Positions 55,859-64,000 of a DNA stretch of 64,000 bases are shown here, in pieces (position 1 is the stretch's first letter; each line of letters opens with the position of its first letter). A model generated the notes under the pieces. That model made no database searches. It was not told where the DNA came from and worked only from the letters and a program-made list of their open reading frames with translations. The position numbers and the translations under genes were made by a program. This DNA is from Arabidopsis thaliana (lineage: Eukaryota; Streptophyta; Magnoliopsida; Brassicales; Brassicaceae), in NCBI RefSeq assembly GCF_000001735.4, contig NC_003076.8, positions 1,984,001 to 2,048,000 of the forward strand, read 5' to 3'.

Positions 55859-57880
55859 TCAATAGTAAGGCGCCTTGTAGACATATGGGGGTGGTGGAGA
55901 CTTGTAAGTGACCTTTGGAGAAGGAGAATAGTATGGTGGAGGTGGAGAGTTATACACGTATGGTGGTGGTGGAGATTTGTAATGAACCTTTGGAGAAGGA
56001 GAGTAATATAGTGGGGGTGGGGAGCTGTAAACGTATGGTAGTGGTGGAGACTTGTAGTCAACCTTTGGAGAAGGAGAATAATATGGTAGGGGTGGGAAGC
56101 TATAGACGTATGGTGGGGGGGTAGACTTGTAGTCAACCATAGGAGAAGGAGAGTAGTATGGTGGGGGCGGAGAACTGTAAACGTATGGTGGTGGGGGAGA
56201 CTTGTAGTTAACCTTAGGCGAAGGAGAGTAGTATGGTGGGGGTGGGGAGCTGTAGACGTATGGTGGTGGTGGAGATTTGTAGTTTACCTTAGGCGAAGGA
56301 GAGTAGTATGGTGGGGGATGGGAGCTGTAGACGTATGGTGGTGGTGGAGATTTGTAGTTTACCTTAGGCGAAGGAGAGTGGTATGGTGGGGGAGGGGAAC
56401 TGTAGACGTATGGTGGTGGTGGAGACTTGTACTCAACCTTTGGTGAAGGAGAGTAGTAAGGTGGGGGAGGGGAGCTGTAGACGTATGGTGGTGGGGGAGA
56501 CTTGTACTCAACCTTTGGTGAAGGAGAGTAGTAAGGTGGAGGAGGGGAGCTGTAGACGTATGGTGGTGGGGGAGACTTGTAATCAACCTTAGGTGAAGGA
56601 GAGTAGTATGGTGGGGGCGGGGAGCTGTAGACGTATGGTGGTGGGGGAGACTTGTACGCAACCTTTGGTGAAGGAGAGTAGTAAGGTGGGGGCGGAGAGC
56701 TGTAGACGTATGGTGGTGGGGGAGACTTGTACGCAACCTTTGGCGAAGGAGAGTAGTATTGTGGGGGCGGGGAGCTGTAGACGTATGGTGGTGGGGGAGA
56801 CTTGTAGTCAACCTTAGGCGAAGGAGAGTAGTATGGTGGGGGTGGAGAGCTGTAAACATACGGTGGTGGTGGGGACTTGTAGTCAACCTTTGGAGATGGA
56901 GAGTAGTATGGTGGGGGTGGGGAGCTGTAGACGTATGGTGGTGGTGGGGACTTGTAGTAAACTTTTGGAGATGGTGAGTAGTACGGTGGGGGTGGAGAGC
57001 TGTAGACATATGGTGGTGGTGGGGACTTGTACTCTACCTTAGGAGAAGGAGAGTAGTATGGTGGAGGTGGAGAATTGTAGACGTACGGTGGTGGGGGAGA
57101 CTTGTATTCAACCTTTGGCGAAGGAGAGAAGTATGGTGGGGGTGGGGAACTGTAGACGTACGGTGGTGGGGGAGATTTGTAGTCAACCTTTGGCGAAGGA
57201 GAGTAGTATGGTGGGGGTGGGGAGTTGTAGACGTACGGTGGTGGTGGGGACTTGTAGTCAACCTTTGGAGATGGAGAGTAGTACGGTGGGGGTGGAGAAC
57301 TGTAGACATATGGTGGTGGTGGGGACTTGTACTCTATCTTAGGAGAAGGAGAGTAGTATGGTGGAGGTGGAGAATTGTAGACGTACGGTGGTGGTGGAGA
57401 CTTGTATTCAACCTTTGGCGAAGGAGAATAGTATGGTGGGGGTGGGGAGCTGTAGACGTATGGTGGTGGAGGAGACTTATAGTCAACCTTCGGAGAAGGA
57501 GAATAGTATGGTGGAGGTGGGGAACTGTAGACGTAAGGTGGTGGTGGAGACTTATAATCAACCTTTGGTGAAGGAGAATAGTATGGTGGAGGTGGAGAGT
57601 TGTAGACGTTTGGTGGTGGTGGAGACTTATAGTTTACTTTTGGAGAAGGAGAATAGTATGATGGAGGTGGTGGAGAAATATAAACGTATGGTTTTGGATG
57701 TGGCGCGTACTTAGGGCTTTTGTGTTCATGGCTGGGAGAATTGTAATGTGGGGTTTGAGGGGATGAGTAAGGAGAGGAGTAAGGGTATGATGTCACTGTA
57801 GCCGCAATGGCACTTAGGACCACAACGTAAACCATGCAATGCCCTAACCCCATCGTTCTTGAGGATCTCATCATACCCAT
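55859..57880 (-). CDS. EXT10: Extensin-like hydroxyproline-rich glycoprotein (23 repeats)
   Basis: An intronless frame; from the ATG at 57880 the product is 673 aa (At5g06640 by order). The frame stays open to an ATG at 57937, but that codon lies inside the TATA box (57944-57936). I therefore take 57880, or the ATG two codons on at 57874 that aligns with the start of the first extensin. A signal peptide (MVYVVVLSAIAATVTS) is followed by 23 units of 25 residues, SPPPPYVYSSPPPPYYSPSP plus KVxYK. Here x is mostly Asp or Glu, with some Asn and Ala, and single Tyr and His. In the left-hand copy x is mostly Tyr. The product is secreted and cross-linked in the wall. Some units are worn (for example a substituted STPPPYVYSFPPLPYYSPSP). 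Confidence 0.95.
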   Translation of the reverse strand: MGMMRSSRTMGLGHCMVYVVVLSAIAATVTSYPYSSPYSSPQTPHYNSPSHEHKSPKYAPHPKPYVYISPPPPSYYSPSPKVNYKSPPPPNVYNSPPPPYYSPSPKVDYKSPPPPYVYSSPPPPYYSPSPKVDYKSPPPPYVYSSPPPPYYSPSPKVEYKSPPPPYVYNSPPPPYYSPSPKIEYKSPPPPYVYSSPPPPYYSPSPKVDYKSPPPPYVYNSPPPPYYSPSPKVDYKSPPPPYVYSSPPPPYFSPSPKVEYKSPPPPYVYNSPPPPYYSPSPKVEYKSPPPPYVYSSPPPPYYSPSPKVYYKSPPPPYVYSSPPPPYYSPSPKVDYKSPPPPYVYSSPPPPYYSPSPKVDYKSPPPPYVYSSPPPQYYSPSPKVAYKSPPPPYVYSSPPPPYYSPSPKVAYKSPPPPYVYSSPPPPYYSPSPKVDYKSPPPPYVYSSPPPPYYSPSPKVEYKSPPPPYVYSSPPPPYYSPSPKVEYKSPPPPYVYSSPPPPYHSPSPKVNYKSPPPPYVYSSHPPPYYSPSPKVNYKSPPPPYVYSSPPPPYYSPSPKVNYKSPPPPYVYSSPPPPYYSPSPMVDYKSTPPPYVYSFPPLPYYSPSPKVDYKSPPLPYVYSSPPPLYYSPSPKVHYKSPPPPYVYNSPPPPYYSPSPKVTYKSPPPPYVYKAPYY
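55880..57690 (-). repeat. 75-bp tandem array of EXT10
   Basis: Twenty-three units of 25 codons, the sister array of 52520-53660. The codons for residue x in KVxYK vary between units, while the Pro/Tyr blocks are nearly constant. Confidence 0.85.
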
Positions 57881-57935
57881 CTCTTTATTTTTATTTATTT
57901 GTTTTGGTTTTATGTTATACTTGAACATGAATACC

Positions 57936-57944
57936 ATTTATATA
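57936..57944 (-). promoter_or_regulatory. TATA box of EXT10
   Basis: Minus strand reads CTATATAAATGG with TATATAAAT at 57944-57936. The upstream in-frame ATG at 57937 uses the last A and T of this box, which argues that it lies before the transcription start. Confidence 0.6.
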
Positions 57945-57949
57945 GTCTT

Positions 57950-59485
57950 TTTTTGTGTGTGTAAATATTATACTATCTTCTCAAGTTGGCTTCGTGTGTG
58001 GCACTTCCAATTACATTAGAGGACGTGCAATGTTGTTTGTTTGAAATAAAGTAGCAATTCGATCGTGGAGAATATGAAATTTTATTAGATCCTCAATTTT
58101 TGAAATATTTGTTCGTTTTCTTTTGTTTGAACTTTGTCAACTCAAATAATTAGAAGAACAAAAGACTATTAATGATTATTTTAGCTATTGAGAAAATTTT
58201 TGTTTCATAAATTTTATGTGACAAGGGAAAAAATATTTTATTTCTCTTATGATGAATTAAAAGGCTGTGTATTAACTACTGCTTTTGTTTCTAAAGGATT
58301 ATTGAAGAATTTTAGGGTATATTAGAGTTGCTTAAGCTGTTCTTCTTCTGTTAAAGCAACTGCATGCGAATCGATCGTGTGAGCAACGTTTGGTTCACGA
58401 CCATGTTCTTTCCTCATGGGCGACCACTTTCATGATCCATTATAATAAAACAAATATGACGAAGACAAATTAACATAATATATCGTCACTGTTGCAGTTT
58501 GTTATGGAGAGTAACATTAATGAATCTGTTTTTAACAAGATCGTACTTCGAGACGAAAAGCAAAATCCAAACACAAAAAAAAGTAATCGCGCAGATGAGG
58601 AAACAAAGATGTGACACCACGCAGTTTACCATCTAACTACATTAATTTGAGGGATCCACCTGAAAACTTGTACTATATGTTAATTCATATGCATGGTTGT
58701 TTTATTTTACTTTTTGGTCTTGTGGTTAGTATTACCTACTCAAAAATGAGGATTTGATTAGATGAGGCAACATACAATTTGATTAACTACTCAAAAACAT
58801 GGTTGTTCTAAAACTGACCATAAGGAAGAAAAAAATGTATATATATCACGACAGAGATTTGAAGTTTTGGACTAAAGCCTCACACATAGCCATCAGTGTT
58901 ATATACTGTATATAAGCTGTCACTATTAAACATAGAAACAGGAACCTTAAAGATACAACTATATACTATCTTGACATCAAATACGTGTACTAAAACCTTT
59001 TCATAAAAGATGCATTGACATGACATATCAATGATGGTAGTTCGACGGGTAGAAATCATCAAGGCAAATCCGCATTTGAATTGAATGCTCACTAGATTAT
59101 CTACAAGGAGACAAACCAATTAGCTCACTAGTTTAGTTCAATTCTTGTCTGGCTAATCCTATCTACATATACAAGACTATAATATAGCAAAATTAGAAAG
59201 AATATAGCTAGAAACGGGTAAATATATACTACTTACCAAAAACTAAATGTGCCTGAATAGGTCTATTATAGTTAATAGTTATTCAGTGTAAATTATCTAT
59301 GTACATACCCCATCGGGAATTAAATGCAAGAAACATAGAGGAGACCGTACTTCGAAGTTGCAAATTTAACACTAAGTTGAAGAATCTAGAAATAGAAAGC
59401 CAAAATCTTCCTTTACTTCAACTCTACAATTTCAATCTTTTCTCTGTACTTAGCCATCCAGAGTCATAACCACCACTATATTAAA
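57950..59485. other. Spacer between EXT10 and GIS2
   Basis: It holds the EXT10 promoter and the GIS2 promoter and leader. Blocks near 57990-58030, 58360-58440 and 58450-58690 match the left unit; the part from 58690 to 59340 has no evident counterpart there. No gene is seen. Confidence 0.55.
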
Positions 59486-60061
59486 ATGAAGACTTATGAT
59501 TTCATGAACGTCAACTCTTTCTCTCCTAAGGAAAGACCCATTCGCCTCTTTGGCTTCGAGTTTGGAGCTTCTCATGAAGAATCTGAGTCCAAAGACAATT
59601 ACAACGAGAACAATGAAAGCATCAAAGACGATAACAAAGAAAAAAGATTCAAGTGCCACTATTGTTTCCGGAACTTCCCTACTTCACAAGCCCTAGGCGG
59701 CCATCAAAACGCTCACAAGAGAGAACGTCAACAAACTAAACGCTTCAACCTCCATTCAAACGCAGCCGCTTTCTTCCACCGCCAACAAAACCACATTGCT
59801 GCTTCTAGGCTCTACGAGGATCGCTATAGCCTTGAAGCTGTTCAAATCAACGACGCGAGATTAGGGTTATGTCGTATGTATAACTCATCTGCGAGTTTTA
59901 ATCGTGACCGTTCATCTTATTATAATAGATATATTCCTTGGTTCATCGGTGATCACCAGACTAGACCAACGTATGTCGGTGGTGGTAGCAGCAGCCATGG
60001 TCTGTTTTACGAGTCCAAGAAGAATGTACCGGACCACGTGAGTTTGGATCTACGCCTCTAG
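59486..60061 (+). CDS. GIS2: C2H2 zinc-finger transcription factor with EAR motif
   Basis: An intronless frame of 191 aa, the length I recall for GIS2 (At5g06650). One zinc finger lies at residues 55-77 (Cys57, Cys60, His73, His77) with the plant-specific QALGGH DNA-contact motif. The C-terminus ends SLDLRL, an LxLxL-type EAR repression motif. The N-terminal part is acidic and Asn/Ser-rich. GIS2 is a nuclear regulator of trichome initiation on inflorescence organs, acting downstream of cytokinin and gibberellin, upstream of GL1-type genes. A degenerate copy lies 4.7 kb to the left, on the other side of EXT10, so the gene belongs to a tandem duplication with the extensins. Confidence 0.95.
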   Translation: MKTYDFMNVNSFSPKERPIRLFGFEFGASHEESESKDNYNENNESIKDDNKEKRFKCHYCFRNFPTSQALGGHQNAHKRERQQTKRFNLHSNAAAFFHRQQNHIAASRLYEDRYSLEAVQINDARLGLCRMYNSSASFNRDRSSYYNRYIPWFIGDHQTRPTYVGGGSSSHGLFYESKKNVPDHVSLDLRL

Positions 60062-62862
60062 TTCCATTCTTTTAGTATCTCTCTCTAGCTAGTTCTTAAA
60101 AAAAAAAAAAGAGAGACTAGTTTTTTTTCCTTCTTTCAAATACTTTTTATTTTATTTTAGTCTACTTGATTAATTATGAATTTATGATAGTGTATCCCCG
60201 TAGATATCATGTTATATTAACAGTTAAACAATTTTATGGAGATGAACTTTAACTTCAGATAGTTTCTTTCTGAGATTTAAAGTCTTAAATATTATCGACG
60301 CATTCCAATCTCAGAATAGGTTTATATCTCACATTATAAGTATAGAATTGAGAATGGACCTTAACCCATGAAACTTAACAAAAACAAAATTAACATATGC
60401 TAAAATCTTCGGATTGTATTTTAAAATCGCTACTTGAAACTTCAACTTGTATCTAAAAAGGTAAAATTATTAATTGAATAATATAGTGTTTAGAAGCGAA
60501 ACATTCGTCAATCACATCTAACGACGGTTAAAGTATGTGATTAATTGGGAATATTTAAATGATCGATTTGATAATCAGCAAGACAGCAACCATAAAAGTG
60601 GACACTTTAATTTTCGTAAAAAACAATTTGACCTTTTATTTTCTAAAAAAAATATTCAAATATCAAAAAATACGAATTTATTTGTAACATTTTTTTCGAT
60701 TTTTGTTTTTTAATATTGTTATTTTTTTCATTTGACACATCGTTATTTTCATATTACTTACCATAAACCCATTTATCACCAATAGAAATTATCCTCGAAC
60801 CTTCTTTTCAACCACACCAGTTTATTTATTTAACATTCTCTTTAGAAACTTTAAAGCATAGCTTAAAGTAGTACGAAACCGAAAACTTAACTAACACATT
60901 TGTTAGCTCAACTCTCTCTTTTTTAAAAAAAATCGTCAATTATTTTGCATTTCTTTTTTGACAACATATATTTGGTTTCGAAAGACCGTTTGATTGGTTA
61001 TGAAATGTCCACGCCAATAACATTAACTCTCAAATCTAAATCGAATCAGTAAAGGGTCCCAAGGGATACATCACCACTAAGTTTAAACTTGAAAATGTTT
61101 ACATTTTTCTTTCAAGTTTTTTTGCCTCCACCTAAAGACAAACCAAATAAATGTTTAAATTTATTCGAATTGTGATGTAAATAACGCCTGAATGCAGCAT
61201 TTAATAACTCAGTTTCTGACAAGAAATACACATCCGCCTAAATAATTCCGTTAGCCTTAATGTTTATACAGATGGATTAACGTATGGACTCAAGATAGAC
61301 ACATATCGTTGAGAACAATGTACTAGATGACCTTTGATGAACGAATGAAAGGTAAAGTATCCATAGAGAGCAACATTGAGATATATGAAGAAGAGGAAAA
61401 TCGTTTTTAGAAGTTAATAAGTATAGTTTATTTAGTTGGAATTGGATAAAAGTAATGTTCAAAGAGTACATAGTGCCTTGAACGTCTATGTGATTCTAAG
61501 TGCACACTACGAGATAGGCTTATAAAATATATAAAAATACATATTATTTAGATGATGTTTATTTATATTAATAATAATAAATAATAAGATACACAAATAC
61601 GATTTTGTTATTTTAATCAAAATTACAAATACACTATATAGAATATAATAAAAGCTAGCTAGAAAATAACATATTTTCAATTCTAGTTGCGTATGAACTG
61701 AGAAGTGAACAAGAATTAATCTATGGAACCTAAACATCAGATCCTAGTTGATATGCAAAACAATAATTGATGTGTGATACGAGAAGAGACCGTGGTGGGT
61801 ACATGTATAGTTCTATAACAAATTTAATTTCAATCTAACTTTGTGTTAGTACAAAGTACAAAGGAAACGTTTAATCATAAATAGACAAAATCTCATGTCC
61901 CACACACATTCAAAACCACCCCTACAAATTAAATGGGAATGAAGAAAACGAAAATGATACCAAAATCATGTTAACTAAATATAGCCAGAGAAAAGGATGA
62001 CTCACTTCAGATTTTATTTGGCTCACGTTTTTCCAAATCTACTTTTGGGTGTAACTTAAATCAAGTGCTCACATTCCATGTACTATATGTATAACGAGAA
62101 AATTATTATGTAGTTGTAAGTTTGATATAAGGACGAAAATTTCTCTATTTTGTCTTTTCAGGACATCTGATCATTCTATTAATTTAATGAGAAAAATGAA
62201 TGTTTTGTCTTGTTTAACATTTGTTTTGTTTGGTTTGTCAAACATGTGTGGATGATGCATCAACAACACTAACACGAACCACTACAATAAAGGCTCAACC
62301 ACTGAAACGAAATGTAAACAACAATTCCGCCTCTAAAAACATTCCTGATAAAATTAAGCCTTGAACCAAAATGAAAGAAAATACAACAATATAATTAAGC
62401 CAGAAAATGAAGTTCATAACCAAAAATAAATAAATAAACGTAATCTATAACCGACCTTACAAAAAAACACAAAATCTTGATCTACTATTTTATTCCAAAC
62501 CTCAAAAAAATATCTCAAAATCGACAAATCTCAAACCCTAGAAATTTTGAGAAAAATCATTTGTTTAAAAGGGAATTTAAAATGGATGTCAAAACGACGT
62601 CAAACACACATGTTATGCCGTTTATTAATTAACTCAGTATTACCATTATGAGTGGGCGTTTTTAATCATTGGGCCCTTTTATTTCTCTTACATTGGTTTA
62701 AACTATGTTCATTTTGTGGCCTTGTGGGCTTTTATTAAAGTTTGACCCTTTTTGTTGATATTTGACTTTCTTTTGTATGATAAATTCTCAATCAAATCTC
62801 TGAGCTTTCAGATATACTCTGATAGAGAAGAAGAAGAAGAAGAAGAGATCAGCTGAGCAACA
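60062..62862. other. 2.8-kb intergenic region
   Basis: The first 200 bp is the GIS2 3' UTR. The rest is AT-rich, with no convincing gene, transposon ends or RNA gene. The right end is the promoter of the DUF106 gene, with a gggccc element near 62671 and a GAA run in the leader (62829-62846). Confidence 0.5.
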
Positions 62863-63453
62863 ATGGCCACCGCGATACCTCTCTTCGCCTCTTTCAAGTA
62901 TGCCGATAGTCTCACCGTCGTTGGAATCTCTTTCTGCACGGCGTTGGTCTGCGAAGCAATCTCATGGATCCTAATCTATCGCACAAGCTCTTACAAATCG
63001 TTGAAATCTTCCATTGACAAAGCCTCTAAGAAGCTTGAGACGATGAAGACAGATAATCCTTCCTCGAAGCTAACAAACAAGAAATCGAAGACGAAGAAGA
63101 TAGATCGCGTTGAATCCAGCTTAAAGGAATCGAGCAGAGATCTATCACTCTTCAAGTTTAAATCTGGTGCCGTTGTGGCTTTGGTTCTCTTTGTCGTGTT
63201 TGGATTGTTGAATTCGCTTTTCGAAGGGAAAGTGGTAGCGAAGCTTCCGTTTCATCCGATTACGATTGTGAGGAAGATGAGTCATAGAGGATTGAAAGGC
63301 GATGATTCCACTGATTGTTCCATGGCTTTTCTTTATCTGCTTTGTTCTATTAGTATAAGGACTAATCTGCAGAAGTTCTTGGGTTTCTCTCCACCTAGAG
63401 GAGCTGCTGGTGCTGGTGGTTTGTTCCCAATGCCTGATCCAAAGACCAATTGA
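62863..63453 (+). CDS. TMCO1-like DUF106 membrane protein (Oxa1 superfamily)
   Basis: An intronless frame of 196 aa (At5g06660 by order; annotated, as I recall, as DUF106). Its layout and key stretches match animal TMCO1. Transmembrane segment 1 is at about 15-38 (ending ISWILIYR) and a basic coiled coil at 41-98 (SKKLE, SSRDLS). Segment 2 is at about 103-119 (LLNSLFEGKVVAKLPF follows), with HRGLKGDDSTDCS at 141-153 and segment 3 near 154-168 (FLYLLCSISIR). TMCO1 is an ER protein of the GET1/EMC3/Oxa1 insertase superfamily, part of a multipass translocon and also described as a calcium-load-activated channel. An ER location and insertase- or channel-related role are inferred. The leader has a GAA-repeat tract. 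Confidence 0.9.
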   Translation: MATAIPLFASFKYADSLTVVGISFCTALVCEAISWILIYRTSSYKSLKSSIDKASKKLETMKTDNPSSKLTNKKSKTKKIDRVESSLKESSRDLSLFKFKSGAVVALVLFVVFGLLNSLFEGKVVAKLPFHPITIVRKMSHRGLKGDDSTDCSMAFLYLLCSISIRTNLQKFLGFSPPRGAAGAGGLFPMPDPKTN

Positions 63454-64000
63454 TCAGGTTTGATCTGATGATGAATTGGATTCTGGATTCTTAGCTCGTT
63501 GTTACTCTGAAATTTTCATAGATAACTTCAATGCTCTGATGTAGTGGTGTTGTTTTCAGTTCGTTTGATGAGAAACACTTTCAAAGTTTCGAGTTTTGAG
63601 TTTTCTTCTAGTATGAGGTTTGGATTTGGATCCCTTAACATGATCTACTCCTTTTCAAATTCAGTCTTGATTATTGTGTGTTCAAGTCCTTTTCATATGC
63701 TTTGACATCTTTCTAATCATTTGTACACCAAAAGGCTTGAGTTTTCATGCGTATGGATTGTTTGGAGACTGAAATGAGAGGTTAGTGAAAGATGTAGGTA
63801 ATAAGAGTACACATGGATAGGGTTTTGTCAAGTGTAATGGGTAAGTTACAGAGAGGCTCAGGTCATATCCTCAGCAATGTAAGACTTGTTAGTTATTGAA
63901 TATTTGCATCGTAGTACTTGTCTATGCTTATAACTAGTGATTGGCAATGGTAATCTGATCAGCTGGAAAGTCCTAAATGGTGTAAAGATACCATAATCAA
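63454..64000. other. 3' UTR of the TMCO1-like gene and flank
   Basis: No further gene is seen before the end of the window. Confidence 0.5.

Larger units (their letters stand above)
55460..60260. repeat. Tandem duplication, right unit (EXT10 + intact GIS2)
   Basis: This unit is the partner of 52190-55400. Gene order and orientation are the same; here the finger gene is intact and the extensin has nine more repeats. Confidence 0.8.

Noticed and set aside
55840..57714. His/Thr/Leu-rich minus-strand and Val/Glu-rich plus-strand frames across EXT10
   Set aside because: Shadow frames of the same repeat array.
57881..57937. Extended N-terminus of EXT10 from the ATG at 57937
   Set aside because: That ATG is embedded in the TATA box, and the added residues are absent from the sister gene; a start at 57880 or 57874 places the signal peptide properly.

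Overview
The window reads as a euchromatic chromosome arm of a small plant genome. Genes are compact and intron-rich with AT-rich GT-AG introns, and the families (NF-YA with a miR169 site, DYW-type PPR, MyoB/DUF593, DUF620, LRx-less extensins, EAR-type C2H2 finger) are plant-specific. Gene order and reconstructed protein lengths match what I remember of Arabidopsis thaliana chromosome 5, At5g06510 to At5g06660. Locus names are from memory; the exon structures were derived from the sequence and close in frame.

Layout. (1) 0.7-2.8 kb (+): NF-YA10-like CCAAT-binding subunit with a miR169 target in its 3' UTR. (2) 3.2-5.4 kb (-): a four-SURP (SWAP) protein. (3) 6.1-10.9 kb (-): half-size ABC transporter ABCG22. 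(4) 10.9-15.2 kb: a gene desert with one G-box-rich, promoter-like island. (5) 15.2-17.0 kb (-): intronless DYW PPR protein. (6) 17.2-19.1 kb (-): F-box/JmjC protein JMJ22. (7) 19.7-21.5 kb (-): MyoB7-like GTD-binding coiled-coil protein. (8) 24.1-27.0 kb (-): carboxylesterase CXE15 with a 1.9 kb intron. (9) 27.5-32.5 kb (-): mitochondrial D-lactate dehydrogenase in 18 exons, divergent from (10) 32.7-34.7 kb (+): an unnamed 314-aa protein that I assign to the Ska kinetochore family. (11) 35.5-43.8 kb (-): deubiquitinase UBP12. (12) 46.0-49.6 kb (+): DUF620 protein. (13) 49.8-52.1 kb (+): SET-domain protein ATXR4/SDG38. (14) 52.2-60.2 kb: a tandem duplication of an [extensin (-), C2H2 finger (+)] unit. 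Both extensins survive; one finger (GIS2) is intact and the other is an evident pseudogene. (15) 62.9-63.5 kb (+): TMCO1-like DUF106 membrane protein.

There are no operons, CRISPR arrays, prophages or recognisable complete transposons. The most interesting points are: the decayed GIS2 copy that reveals the two-gene tandem duplication; the Ska-like gene with an E2F-type site in its 239-bp bidirectional promoter; and a pair of hairpins next to the miR169 site of NF-YA10, one arm of which copies the 5' end of miR169. Others are the Ser-Glu-His triad of CXE15, the rearranged SURP array, and several splice oddities (a GC-AG intron, a NAGNAG acceptor, and two genes whose coding frame requires the weaker of two close acceptors).
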